From an uncultured Clostridia bacterium (GTDB lineage Bacteria > Bacillota > Clostridia > Christensenellales > Borkfalkiaceae): a stretch of DNA of 63,582 nucleotides. Below, one piece after another: positions 34,852 through 43,014 of the stretch. How positions within the stretch are numbered: position 1 is the stretch's first letter; the number at the start of each line of letters is the position of its first letter. The translations under genes and the position numbers were made by a program. Below the pieces are notes generated by a model. It saw nothing but the letters and a program-made list of their open reading frames with translations. It was not told where the DNA came from and made no database searches. Location: the NCBI GenBank assembly GCA_944346885.1, contig CALVMR010000036.1:1-63582 (forward strand). The letters run 5' to 3'.

Positions 34852-36687
34852 TTACAGCACCGCCCGGATATACCGCTCCACGCCCTGCAAATCGCGCAGG
34901 ACCATGGTGTACTCGAACTTTGCCAAAAGCCGCACGATCTCCTGCGCCTGCCCCTGCCCGCATTCGAGCAGCAGCGTGCCCCCCGCGGCGAGGCGGCGGG
35001 GCGCGTCCTTGGCGATCCGCCGGTAAAAATCCAACCCGTCTTCCCCGCCGTCTAAGGCGAGCATCGGCTCGTGCTCGCGCACTTCCCTTTGCAGCGACGC
35101 CAGATCGCCGCGCTTTACGTAGGGCGGGTTGCAGACGATGACGTTGAATTTCCCCTTTACGTTGGCAAACAGGTCGCTTTCGATAAAGCGGATATCGGCG
35201 CCGTTCTCTTTGGCGTTTTCGCGCGCGAGCGCCAGCGCGTCGGCACTGATATCCGCCGCGGTGACCGATATGTTTTTCCCTGCCGCCATTTTGGAAACGG
35301 CAACGGCGATGCAGCCGCTGCCCGTGCACAGGTCGAGCACCTTATCCCCCTCTTCGCAGGTGTTTGCCGCAAGAGAGGCAAGCATCTCCGTTTCGGGGCG
35401 GGGAATGAGCGCGCGGGCGTCCGTTTTGATCTCATACCCGCAAAAATTTGCGGAACCCAAAATATACCACAGCGGTTTGCCCGCCAGCCGCTGCGCGGCA
35501 AGGGCGTCCAGCGCGCGCACCTTTCCCGGCACGAGCACGGCGTCCGACGCGGAAAGCTCGCTGCGCGCGATGCCCGTTTGCAGGCTGACCAGCCACTCCG
35601 CGTCGCTGCGGTCGATGCCCTTTTCTTCGAACAGCGCCGCAAGCTCTTCGGTATATTTATGCACCGATTTGGAAACAACAAAATCCGTTTCGGGCAGAGA
35701 AGGGTCGGCGTCCATTTCGTACACCCTTTTGAACGCCGCGATGGCAACTTCCAGCTGCGCCTCGTCCGGCTCGCGCGTGGTGAGCTTTTGCAGGGCAAAA
35801 CCGGGCGCCTTGATGGGCAGCAGCCATTTGCTCTGCGACTTGGCGAGCAGTTTGAGCACCTCGTAGGAGATGCCCGCGATCAGCGGAAGAAAACACAGTT
35901 TGACGAGCAGCTGCACGATAAATTCGAGCACGCTGTTGCCGATGCCGAAATATACGCCCGCAAACAGCCAGTTCACGAAGCAATACACGACGATGCTGAT
36001 GAACACGACCAAAAACAAAAAGGTGGTGCCGCAGCGGTCATGGATGCGCGAACAGGTCTTGGCGTTTTCGGGCGTCATGGGCAGCCCGCGTTCGAAACAG
36101 CTGATGGTCTTGTGCTCGGCGCCGTGGTACATGAATACGCGGCGGATATCCTTCATCGCCGTAACGGCAACGATGTAGAGCACAAAGATGATCAGCCTGC
36201 ACAGCCCCTGAAAGAGGTTGTAACAGATGGTATACTTTGCCAGCCAAGGCACCCCCGTGCCCGCCAAAAGGTTTGCAAACACGATGGGCAGCACGATGAA
36301 CAGCCCCAGCGCCAGCAAAACGCCGAGAACGGTCGCAAGCGTGGTGATGACGGACATAAGGTTGATGTGCAGCTTTTTTTCGCACCACTTTTCAAATTTG
36401 CCCGGCTCGCCCTCGTCGCCGTACACTTCGGCGCTGCGCATCAAAATGCGCGACCCCGTGACCAGCGAAGAGACGAGGTTGACGACCCCGCGCAGCAACG
36501 GGATCTTGGCGATGCGGCGCATGTGTTTGGAGGGGTTGAGCCGCCTGCTCTCCACTTGGATGTTCCCCTCCGGGTCGCGCACGGCGGTGGCGTACGCCGT
36601 TTTGCCGCGCATCATCACCCCTTCGAGCACCGCCTGCCCGCCGATGTAGGTGCGGTTATCTTTCTTTTTTTTCTCTTTTTTACTCAT
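34852..36687 (-). CDS. prmC: DUF1385 membrane protein fused to PrmC glutamine methyltransferase
   Basis: A 611-residue single frame joining two proteins usually encoded separately. Residues about 8-300 are DUF1385/YqhQ: YIGGQAVLEGVMMRGK, four to five membrane helices, and RVFMYHGAEHKTI. After a linker, residues about 325-611 are PrmC, which methylates the GGQ glutamine of release factors. The PrmC part shows FCGYEIKTDARALIPRPETE, the SAM site LDLCTGSGCIAV and catalytic NPPYV. I chose ATG 36687 at the homology start; SD is weak. The fusion would tether the methyltransferase to the membrane. Neighbours rpmE and prfA fit translation. A sequencing error fusing two genes is possible but nothing suggests it. 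Confidence 0.88.
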   Translation of the reverse strand: MSKKEKKKKDNRTYIGGQAVLEGVMMRGKTAYATAVRDPEGNIQVESRRLNPSKHMRRIAKIPLLRGVVNLVSSLVTGSRILMRSAEVYGDEGEPGKFEKWCEKKLHINLMSVITTLATVLGVLLALGLFIVLPIVFANLLAGTGVPWLAKYTICYNLFQGLCRLIIFVLYIVAVTAMKDIRRVFMYHGAEHKTISCFERGLPMTPENAKTCSRIHDRCGTTFLFLVVFISIVVYCFVNWLFAGVYFGIGNSVLEFIVQLLVKLCFLPLIAGISYEVLKLLAKSQSKWLLPIKAPGFALQKLTTREPDEAQLEVAIAAFKRVYEMDADPSLPETDFVVSKSVHKYTEELAALFEEKGIDRSDAEWLVSLQTGIARSELSASDAVLVPGKVRALDALAAQRLAGKPLWYILGSANFCGYEIKTDARALIPRPETEMLASLAANTCEEGDKVLDLCTGSGCIAVAVSKMAAGKNISVTAADISADALALARENAKENGADIRFIESDLFANVKGKFNVIVCNPPYVKRGDLASLQREVREHEPMLALDGGEDGLDFYRRIAKDAPRRLAAGGTLLLECGQGQAQEIVRLLAKFEYTMVLRDLQGVERYIRAVL

Positions 36688-36844
36688 ATCGTACCGAACC
36701 GATCCTGCCGCGCCGAAAGGTTTGCGCCCGCTCTGCGCGCCGCAAAAAAACGCTTTGCCCGCGCGCATGCGGCAGCGCCGCGCCCGCCGCGGCAAAAAAA
36801 GAAAATCAGCCCCCGCGCAAAGCCAAGAGCTGACATCCGTATCC

Positions 36845-37048
36845 TTACATACCGTATCTCTTTTTGAACTTATCCACTCTGCCGCCGGTATCAACGAGTT
36901 TCTGCCTGCCCGTAAAGAAGGGATGGCATTTGCTGCAAATATCCACTTTGATGGAATCGCCCTTTTTGGTCGTGCCCGTTTTGAATGTAGCCCCGCAGGC
37001 GCAGGTAACGGTGACCTCGTGATAATCCGGATGAATTTCGGGTTTCAT
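36845..37048 (-). CDS. rpmE: Ribosomal protein bL31 (zinc-binding form)
   Basis: Large-subunit ribosomal protein of 67 residues. Four cysteines in CACGATF and [14 protein letters not shown] form the zinc site of the C+ form of bL31, so no zinc-free paralogue signature is present. I chose ATG 37048, with GAGGTGG upstream, rather than the longer frame. It heads the probable operon rpmE-(DUF1385-PrmC)-prfA. Confidence 0.96.
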   Translation of the reverse strand: MKPEIHPDYHEVTVTCACGATFKTGTTKKGDSIKVDICSKCHPFFTGRQKLVDTGGRVDKFKKRYGM

Positions 37049-37092
37049 ACGTCCACCTCGCAAATTACTTTCTCTTTTCAAGATGCTGGTTT

Positions 37093-37121
37093 ATTATATA
37101 TTATTTTCGCGGGCAAGTCAA
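37093..37121 (-). promoter_or_regulatory. SigA-type promoter of rpmE
   Basis: Minus strand TTGACT (37121-37116), 17 nt, TATAAT (37098-37093). Confidence 0.85.
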
Positions 37122-37133
37122 ACAAATCGGGGC

Positions 37134-37203
37134 GGTTGCAGAATTTTTTTTGCGCAGGCGCGCGGCGTACGGTTGCAAAATTTTTTTGCGCAGGCGCGCG
37201 GCG
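37134..37203. repeat. Direct repeat, 33-34 bp, two copies
   Basis: 37134-37167 and 37171-37203 share GGTTGCA-AATTTTTTTGCG and CAGGCGCGCGGCG, nearly identical. They lie between the divergent rpmE and dehydrogenase promoters. Confidence 0.85.
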
Positions 37204-37290
37204 GGCGCACGGCGCGGTCTTTTCCGCCTCCCGCCCGTTGCTTGCGCGGGCAGCCGCTTTTTCCGCCGCGGCGGCAGGCGCGCAAAACGC

Positions 37291-37319
37291 TTGCCAAATT
37301 TCGGAAAAGGGCGTATAAT
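37291..37319 (+). promoter_or_regulatory. SigA-type promoter of the dehydrogenase gene
   Basis: TTGCCA (37291-37296), 17 nt, TATAAT (37314-37319). Confidence 0.8.
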
Positions 37320-37376
37320 GGGCACTGTTATCTCGCTCCGCCGCACCGCGCGGCGGAGCGGAAAAGCGGAGGAAGT

Positions 37377-38396
37377 ATGCAGATCTGGAAAATACCGTCC
37401 CCCAAATCCCTTGTTCGGGAAGAAGGCGTGGAAACGCTGGAAACCCCGACGCAGGCAAAGATACGGATCACGAACGTTCTGCTCACGCCGAGCGATCTGC
37501 GCGTGTGGCGCGGCTCCGTAAAGCCGCAGTACCCCGTTGTTCCCTGCCGTTTTGCCGTGGGCATCGTGGGAGAAGCGGGAGCAGACTGCCTTTCGGTCGA
37601 AAAAAACACGCGCGTATACCTGCGCGACAGCCTGCCCTGCGGGCAATGCGAGCAGTGCCTCTCCGGGCACGGCGAAAACTGCCTGCACATGCAGACGGCG
37701 GGCATGGACCGCGAGGGATTTTTGCGCGACTTTGCGGTGGCGGAAGAATCCGCCCTCTGCGCGCTCCCCCCTTCCGTTTCGGATACGGACGCGCTGTTTG
37801 TCGGCGTTGTTTCTCTCTGCGAGGCGGTCATCGACCGATTGAACGCGCCGAAAGGTTCGCACATCGCCGTGTTCGGCGCAGGCGAGATCGGCAATCTTTT
37901 GTGCCAGCTGCTCATCTACCACCAGGCGGTGCCCATTCTCATCGACTCCGACGAAAAGCGGCTTTCCGCGGCGGCGGCTTGCGGCATTTATTATACGCTG
38001 CCCGCCGACGAACAGCTGCTCCCCTCCATCGCGCGCCTCACGGGCGGGCGCATGGCGGCTTGCAGCGTGTACACCAGCTACAACACCATGCCCGCCGACC
38101 TCCCCTACGAAGCGACTTCCGTGGGCGGAACGGTCGTTTATACGGGGTACGGCTTCCCCTCCACAAAGACGTCGCTCAAACCCGCGCTGGACAGGCGGCT
38201 GACGCTGACCGCCGTAACGGACAGCTACAACAACTGCACCGCCGCGATCAACCTGCTCGTGAACAAGGCGGTGAACCTCGCGCCCATCGCGCCGGAAGTT
38301 TTTTCCGCCGCCGAGGCGGAACAGCTTTTCGCCTCCCGCGCGGAGGAGATGGCGGAGGGAAAAAACGTAAAGTGCTGCGCGCTCAACCTGCTGTAA
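37377..38396 (+). CDS. Zinc-type medium-chain dehydrogenase/reductase, divergent
   Basis: Oxidoreductase of 339 residues with a GroES-like N-terminal domain and a Rossmann domain (VFGAGEIGNLLCQLLI at about 162-177). The four structural-zinc cysteines are kept in CGQCEQCLSGHGENC. The usual catalytic-zinc cysteine, normally in a CxSD motif, is replaced: the protein reads LLTPSDLRVW. The P-G-H-E motif is also absent, reading VPCRFAVGIVG. So the catalytic metal site seems altered and activity may differ from alcohol dehydrogenases. ATG 37377 follows GGAGG. It is alone between its promoter and terminator. Substrate unknown. Confidence 0.8.
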   Translation: MQIWKIPSPKSLVREEGVETLETPTQAKIRITNVLLTPSDLRVWRGSVKPQYPVVPCRFAVGIVGEAGADCLSVEKNTRVYLRDSLPCGQCEQCLSGHGENCLHMQTAGMDREGFLRDFAVAEESALCALPPSVSDTDALFVGVVSLCEAVIDRLNAPKGSHIAVFGAGEIGNLLCQLLIYHQAVPILIDSDEKRLSAAAACGIYYTLPADEQLLPSIARLTGGRMAACSVYTSYNTMPADLPYEATSVGGTVVYTGYGFPSTKTSLKPALDRRLTLTAVTDSYNNCTAAINLLVNKAVNLAPIAPEVFSAAEAEQLFASRAEEMAEGKNVKCCALNLL

Positions 38397-38430
38397 CGGG
38401 GCGGCGCGGGCTCTTTCGATCCGATCCGAC

Positions 38431-38496
38431 GAGCTGCCGTGCGCGGGCGGCGGAGGCGTTTGCCCCGCCGCCCGCGCAGAGGGCAGCCTCTTTTTT
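38431..38496 (+). terminator. Terminator after the dehydrogenase gene
   Basis: Long stem with TGCGCGGGCGGCGG and its complement, extended by GAGCTGCC with GGCAGCCTC, followed directly by TTTTTT. Confidence 0.8.
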
Positions 38497-38551
38497 ACGG
38501 CTCTCGCGCACTTACGGCGCGTAAAAAACGAAGAGCCTGCAAGGTGGTCTT

Positions 38552-40108
38552 ATGCGCGGATCTTCGATGCGCGGCGGCAGGCTTTTAAAACTGCTGACCA
38601 GCAAATTTCTGATCATTTTTTTGACGCTGCTCGCCGAACTTTTGCTCGTGCCCGCGGCGGTGTTCCTGCTGGTCGTTTATTTCCGCAACCCGTGGCTGGA
38701 CTTAGCGCTCGTGCTCTTGGTCATCGCGCTGGATATCGGGCTCATTTTGTTCATCATCAATTCCGAGATCAACGCCGAATACAAGATCGCGTGGATCGTG
38801 CCCATCCTGCTGCTGCCGCTGATGGGCGCCGTTTGGTACCTGCTTTTGCGCAGGCGGAAGCTGCCCCGCCGCAAACTGCGCGAATTGGCACTGCGCTTCC
38901 CCGGAGCGGAACAGCTGTACGCGCAGGACCCCGCCGCCCGCGGCAAATTTGCCGCAACGAGCGAATTTGCCGCGCAGTGCGCGGATCTTGCCACAACGCG
39001 CTGCCTGCTGCCCGCCTCCGACTGTACGGGGTTTGAGTACTTTCCGAGCGGCGAACAATACGCCGCGCGCATGTTCGAAGAGCTCAAAAAAGCGAAAAAG
39101 TACATCTTTTTGGAAACTTTTATCATCGCGCGGGGGCGTTTTTGGGATTCGCTGGTCGGCGTGCTGCAAGAACGGGCAAGCGCGGGCGTGGACGTGCGCC
39201 TGATCTACGACGACATCGGGTCAATGGGGCGCATCCCCACGAACGAGGCAAAGAGGTTGGAAAAGGTCGGCATCCGCTGCATCTGCTTCAACCGTTTCCG
39301 CCCCGTTGTAGACGTCGGGCAGAACAACCGCACCCACCGCAAGATCACCGTGATCGACGGCGAGATCGCCTTTACGGGCGGGCTGAACTTTGCGGACGAA
39401 TACCTGAACATCACCCACCCGCACGGGCACTGGAAAGACTGCGGCATCCTGATCCGCGGCCGCGCGGTGCAAAATTTTACCGCCATGTTTTTGCAGCTTT
39501 GGGCGCTGCGCAAGGAGGGAGAAGATCTCTCCAAATACCTCTCCTCCTCCCCCGAAGGGAACATTGCGTGCCTGCCTTTTTGCGATACGCCGCTGGGCAA
39601 CGGCACCAACATCTGCGAGGACCTGTACCTGAAATTCATCTACCACGCGAAAAAGTACATCTACATCATGACCCCCTATCTCATCTTGGACGGAGAGATG
39701 AAGCGCGCGTTGATCGCGGCGGCGGACGCGGGGGTGGACGTGCGCATCATCGTGCCGGATAACCCCGATAAAAAGTTCGTGTTTTCGGTGACGAAAGCGT
39801 TTTACTCGCAGCTCGTGCGCGAGGGGATCAAAGTGTACCGCTACAAACTCGGCTTCCTCCACGCCAAGAGCATCGTTTGCGACGGGGAGTGCTGCATCAT
39901 CGGCTCCACAAACATGGATTTCCGAAGCTGGTACCTGCACTTTGAATGCAACGCCGCCTTCTTCGACGAGACCGTGAGCCGCGCCGTGTACGAAGATTTT
40001 ACCGAAACCTGCGCCAAAAGCATGCTCGTGACCAAAGAACAGATCAAGATCGGGCTGCCGCGCCTGCTCTACCGCGCGCTGCTGCGCATCTTCGCGCCGC
40101 TGATGTAG
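38552..40108 (+). CDS. cls: Cardiolipin synthase
   Basis: Membrane phospholipase-D-family enzyme that joins two phosphatidylglycerols into cardiolipin. The 518-residue length and plan are standard: two N-terminal helices (about 18-42 and 50-70), a further hydrophobic stretch to about 95, then two HKD sites, THRKITVIDGEIAFTGGLN (about 257) and LHAKSIVCDGECCIIGSTN (about 434). ATG 38552 follows AAGGTGG; a second in-frame ATG five codons later is possible. It is followed 33 nt later by a HAD phosphatase gene. Confidence 0.94.
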   Translation: MRGSSMRGGRLLKLLTSKFLIIFLTLLAELLLVPAAVFLLVVYFRNPWLDLALVLLVIALDIGLILFIINSEINAEYKIAWIVPILLLPLMGAVWYLLLRRRKLPRRKLRELALRFPGAEQLYAQDPAARGKFAATSEFAAQCADLATTRCLLPASDCTGFEYFPSGEQYAARMFEELKKAKKYIFLETFIIARGRFWDSLVGVLQERASAGVDVRLIYDDIGSMGRIPTNEAKRLEKVGIRCICFNRFRPVVDVGQNNRTHRKITVIDGEIAFTGGLNFADEYLNITHPHGHWKDCGILIRGRAVQNFTAMFLQLWALRKEGEDLSKYLSSSPEGNIACLPFCDTPLGNGTNICEDLYLKFIYHAKKYIYIMTPYLILDGEMKRALIAAADAGVDVRIIVPDNPDKKFVFSVTKAFYSQLVREGIKVYRYKLGFLHAKSIVCDGECCIIGSTNMDFRSWYLHFECNAAFFDETVSRAVYEDFTETCAKSMLVTKEQIKIGLPRLLYRALLRIFAPLM

Positions 40109-40141
40109 CGGCGCGCCCGAACCGCGCGAGGAAGGTACGCA

Positions 40142-40951
40142 ATGATAAAACTTGTGGCAAGCGACTTGGACGGAACGCTGCTGGACCCTGCCGGGAACCT
40201 GCCCGCGGGCACGTTCCGCGTCATCGAAAAGCTCCGCGAACGCGGCATTTTGTTCTGCGCGGCGAGCGGGCGGCAGCTCGTTGCCCTGCGGCAGATGTTT
40301 GCGCCCGTGGCGGATAAAATGCTCTTCCTCGCCGAAAACGGCGCCATCGTGGCGGACGGGAAGCGGACGCTGTACTGCCGCACGCTCCGCCCGAAGGATA
40401 TTTTGCGCGCCCTGCGCGCGATCGAAGCGCTCGGCAGCGCGCATACCCTGCTGTGTACCCCCGAATGCGCCTATTACGAAGAGGAGGCGCAGCCCTTTTT
40501 GTACTATGTAAAGGCATCCTACGTCAGCAACAGCAAGGCGGCGCTCGCCTCCGTTGCCGAAACCGAGCGGGTGTGCAAGATCTCGGTGTACGACGACAAC
40601 GCACCCGAAAAAAAGACGATGACCGTGCTGCCGCACGCCCTGCCCGACCTGCGCGTGACCCTTTCGGGCGGAAACTGGTTGGATATCTCCGAAAAGAACA
40701 CACACAAAGGGCGGGCGATGCGCTTTATCCAAAGGGCGTTTTCCTTCCGCAAAGAGGAATGCCTCGCCTTCGGCGACCATATGAACGACTACGAGATGCT
40801 CATCGAATGCGGGCACCCCTACCTCCCCGAAAATGCCTATCCGCCTTTGAAAAAGCTGCTCGGCAAGATCGTCCCCTCCAATGCCGAGGGCGGTGTTTTG
40901 GCGGCGCTGGAATGCCTTTCGGAAGGGAAACTTCCGAACGTTCTCTCTTAG
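40142..40951 (+). CDS. Cof-type HAD phosphatase
   Basis: Haloacid dehalogenase superfamily phosphatase of 269 residues with a type IIB cap. Motif I is SDLDGTLLD (nucleophile Asp8), motif II is in CAASGRQ, and motif IV is FGDHMNDYEML near 215. These Cof/YkrA-type enzymes act on sugar phosphates or flavin phosphates; substrate is not predictable. The ATG follows GAGGAAGG. It is the second gene of a cls operon ended by the terminator at 41008-41048. Confidence 0.9.
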   Translation: MIKLVASDLDGTLLDPAGNLPAGTFRVIEKLRERGILFCAASGRQLVALRQMFAPVADKMLFLAENGAIVADGKRTLYCRTLRPKDILRALRAIEALGSAHTLLCTPECAYYEEEAQPFLYYVKASYVSNSKAALASVAETERVCKISVYDDNAPEKKTMTVLPHALPDLRVTLSGGNWLDISEKNTHKGRAMRFIQRAFSFRKEECLAFGDHMNDYEMLIECGHPYLPENAYPPLKKLLGKIVPSNAEGGVLAALECLSEGKLPNVLS

Positions 40952-41007
40952 CCGAACGCCGCCCGATCGCGGCAAAGCGCTTTGCCGCAAACAAAACCGA
41001 ACAAACG

Positions 41008-41048
41008 AAAAGCCCGCCCTTCCGCGACCTGCGGAAGGGCGGGCTTTT
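41008..41048. terminator. Bidirectional terminator between HAD and asnA genes
   Basis: Perfect 18-bp stem (41008-41025 with 41031-41048), five-base loop, A4 and T4 flanks. Confidence 0.92.
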
Positions 41049-41050
41049 CG

Positions 41051-41103
41051 GCACGGCGCGCCTTTTCTGTGCGGCGCACCTTTTTTATGCGGCGTGCCTT
41101 TGC
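41051..41103. repeat. Tandem 18-bp repeat, three copies
   Basis: Units 41051-41068, 41069-41086 and 41087-41103 share TGCGGCGYRCCTTTT-like sequence, between the terminator and the asnA stop. Confidence 0.65.
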
Positions 41104-41143
41104 GGCTTTGCGGCAGACTGCGCCGTTTCCGCCGCCGCGGCGG

Positions 41144-42127
41144 TCACATCAGCGGGATATTTTCCCTGCGGCACAGCTCTTCGTTCGCCTTATCCCAAAC
41201 GGAGACCTGCACTTCGCCGATGTGCCGCTTATTCAGCAAAAACATGCACAGGCGGGATTGCCCGATGCCGCCGCCCATCGTGAGCGGCAATTCCCCCGCC
41301 GCAAGTGCGCGGTGGAAGGGAAATTGGAGCCGTTCGGCGCAATTTTCCGCATTGAGCTGGCGCACGAGGCTCTCCTCGTCCACGCGGATGCCCATCGAAG
41401 AGAGCTCGAACGCGCAGCCGAGCACGGGATAGTACAGCACGATGTCGCCGTTCAGCGCCCAATCGTCGTAGTCGGGCGCCCTTCCGTCGTGCTTACTGCC
41501 CGAACGCAGCTTGCCGCCGATCTGCATGATGAACGTTGCGCCGTGCTCGCGCACGTATGCCGTTTCCCGCTCTTTCGGCGTCAGGGCGGGGTAGCGGTCC
41601 TCCAACTCCTGCGTGGTGATGAACCCGATCTCTTCGTCCAGGAAATTATCCAGCGCCGGATACAGGCGGCAGAGCCGCTCCGCCGTTTCGCGCAGCGCGG
41701 CGTAGATCTTTTGCACGGTCGAACGCAGAAAAGCCTCCGTGCGGTCCTGGCGGGTGATGACCGCCTCCCAGTCCCATTGATCGACGTACAGCGAGTGCAG
41801 GCGGTCGGGCGTTTCGTCGCGGCGGATGGCGTTCATGTCGCAATACAGCCCGAACCGCGGCCCGAAGCGGTATTTTGCCAGCGCATAGCGCTTCCACTTT
41901 GCCAGCGAATGCACGACTTCCGCGATCTCGCCCGTGCTGCCGATATCGAAGGAAACGGGGCGTTCGACCCCGTTGAGGTTGTCGTTCAACCCGCTGGAAC
42001 GCAGCACGAACAGCGGCGCGCTGATGCGCGTTAAGTTGAGCGCGGCGGAGAGCTGCTGCTCAAATTCACGCTTGATCTGCGTGATGGCATGCTCGGTTTC
42101 GATCAAATTCAATTTAGGAACATACAT
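41144..42127 (-). CDS. asnA: Aspartate-ammonia ligase (asparagine synthetase A)
   Basis: ATP-dependent enzyme making asparagine from aspartate and ammonia, of the class II aminoacyl-tRNA-synthetase fold. The 327-residue protein shows MYVPKLNLIETEHAI, APLFVLRSSGLNDNLNGVERPVSF, DQWDWEAVI and the C-terminal GGGIGQSRLCMFLL. The ATG follows GGTAAAGG weakly and lies 4 nt after the stop of a HAD phosphatase, so the two genes form an operon. Confidence 0.96.
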   Translation of the reverse strand: MYVPKLNLIETEHAITQIKREFEQQLSAALNLTRISAPLFVLRSSGLNDNLNGVERPVSFDIGSTGEIAEVVHSLAKWKRYALAKYRFGPRFGLYCDMNAIRRDETPDRLHSLYVDQWDWEAVITRQDRTEAFLRSTVQKIYAALRETAERLCRLYPALDNFLDEEIGFITTQELEDRYPALTPKERETAYVREHGATFIMQIGGKLRSGSKHDGRAPDYDDWALNGDIVLYYPVLGCAFELSSMGIRVDEESLVRQLNAENCAERLQFPFHRALAAGELPLTMGGGIGQSRLCMFLLNKRHIGEVQVSVWDKANEELCRRENIPLM

Positions 42128-42131
42128 ACCT

Positions 42132-42824
42132 TTACCTCGGCAGGGCGCCGCCGAACAGGCGGCAGCGCCACAATTGTGAAAATGTGCGAATGAACAGATC
42201 CGCCTCCCGCTCCATCTGCGGGGCGGCGGCGCGGGCGGCTTCGTCGAACACGCCCACGGCGTACATGCCCGCCTGCTTTGCGGCGCGCAGCGCCGTCAAA
42301 TTATCCTCGAACACGACGCACCGCGCGGGCGGCGTGCCCAGCTTATCCGCGCAGAGCAAAAACACGTCCGGGCGGTCCTTGTGCGCGCCCGCCTCGTCCG
42401 CCGTGGTGATCGCGGAAAACAGCCCGCGGATGCCGCCCGCGTCCAGCACGGGCAAAAACAGCTCCGGCGCGGAGGCGGTGGCAACGCCCAAGCGCACGCC
42501 AGAAGCATGCAGCGCGCGCACATAGGCGAGCGCGTCCGGCTTGAAATAGCGGCACGCATCCGCCGCGGCGTACTTTTGCGCGACCAGCGCGCGCCACTCT
42601 TCCAGTACGGCGGGCACGCTCTCTTCGGGCAGATATTTTTGGACCGTAAACCGCGCGCTCGCGCAAAAGCCGAGGTGCGCGATCTCGTCCTGATACCCCG
42701 GCGGGACCGCCATCCCCCTGCTCGCAAAAAACGCCTCATCCACTTCCTGCCAGATGCGCATGCTGTCTACCAGCGTGCCGTCCAGATCGAAGATCGCCGC
42801 GGCGAACGTTTTGCTCCGTTCCAT
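42132..42824 (-). CDS. HAD-superfamily phosphatase, beta-phosphoglucomutase-like
   Basis: Phosphatase or phosphomutase of 230 residues, subfamily IA with a helical cap. Motif I is FDLDGTLVDS (Asp14 nucleophile by count), motif II VATAS, motif III near KDRPDVF and motif IV FEDNLTAL. ATG 42824 is chosen because the promoter's -10 box ends only seven bases upstream, so earlier in-frame ATGs lie upstream of the transcript start. The mRNA would be leaderless and there is no SD. It is co-transcribed with asnA. Substrate unknown. Confidence 0.85.
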   Translation of the reverse strand: MERSKTFAAAIFDLDGTLVDSMRIWQEVDEAFFASRGMAVPPGYQDEIAHLGFCASARFTVQKYLPEESVPAVLEEWRALVAQKYAAADACRYFKPDALAYVRALHASGVRLGVATASAPELFLPVLDAGGIRGLFSAITTADEAGAHKDRPDVFLLCADKLGTPPARCVVFEDNLTALRAAKQAGMYAVGVFDEAARAAAPQMEREADLFIRTFSQLWRCRLFGGALPR

Positions 42825-42831
42825 AGTGATC

Positions 42832-42860
42832 ATTATACCATACCTTGCATAAAATGGCAA
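42832..42860 (-). promoter_or_regulatory. Promoter expected to give leaderless mRNA (HAD-asnA operon)
   Basis: Minus strand TTGCCA (42860-42855), 17 nt, TATAAT (42837-42832), then seven bases to the ATG at 42824. Confidence 0.8.
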
Positions 42861-42927
42861 CCGCGCGCGCGGCGGAAGGGCTTTGTTTTTGCTTATGCCG
42901 TTCATCCGTTTTGCTTATGGCAAACCG

Positions 42928-42989
42928 CCGCCCGTTCCGTTTTCCGTACCCGAAGCCGCCGCCCGCTCCGCTTTCCGTGCCCGGAACCG
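42928..42989. repeat. Tandem 31-bp duplication
   Basis: Units 42928-42958 and 42959-42989 are adjacent and about 80 percent identical (CCGCCCGYTCCGYTTTCCGT core), lying between the FtsX gene end and the HAD promoter. Confidence 0.8.
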
Positions 42990-43014
42990 CCGCCGAACGG
43001 CGCCCGGCGCGCCC

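Noticed and set aside
36688..36894. Extended N-terminus of the DUF1385-PrmC protein
   Set aside because: The extra 69 codons overlap rpmE and are Arg/Cys-rich without family similarity; homology begins at the ATG at 36687.
37134..37203. CRISPR-like direct repeats
   Set aside because: Only two copies with a 3-nt gap and no spacers; it is a tandem duplication like others in the window.
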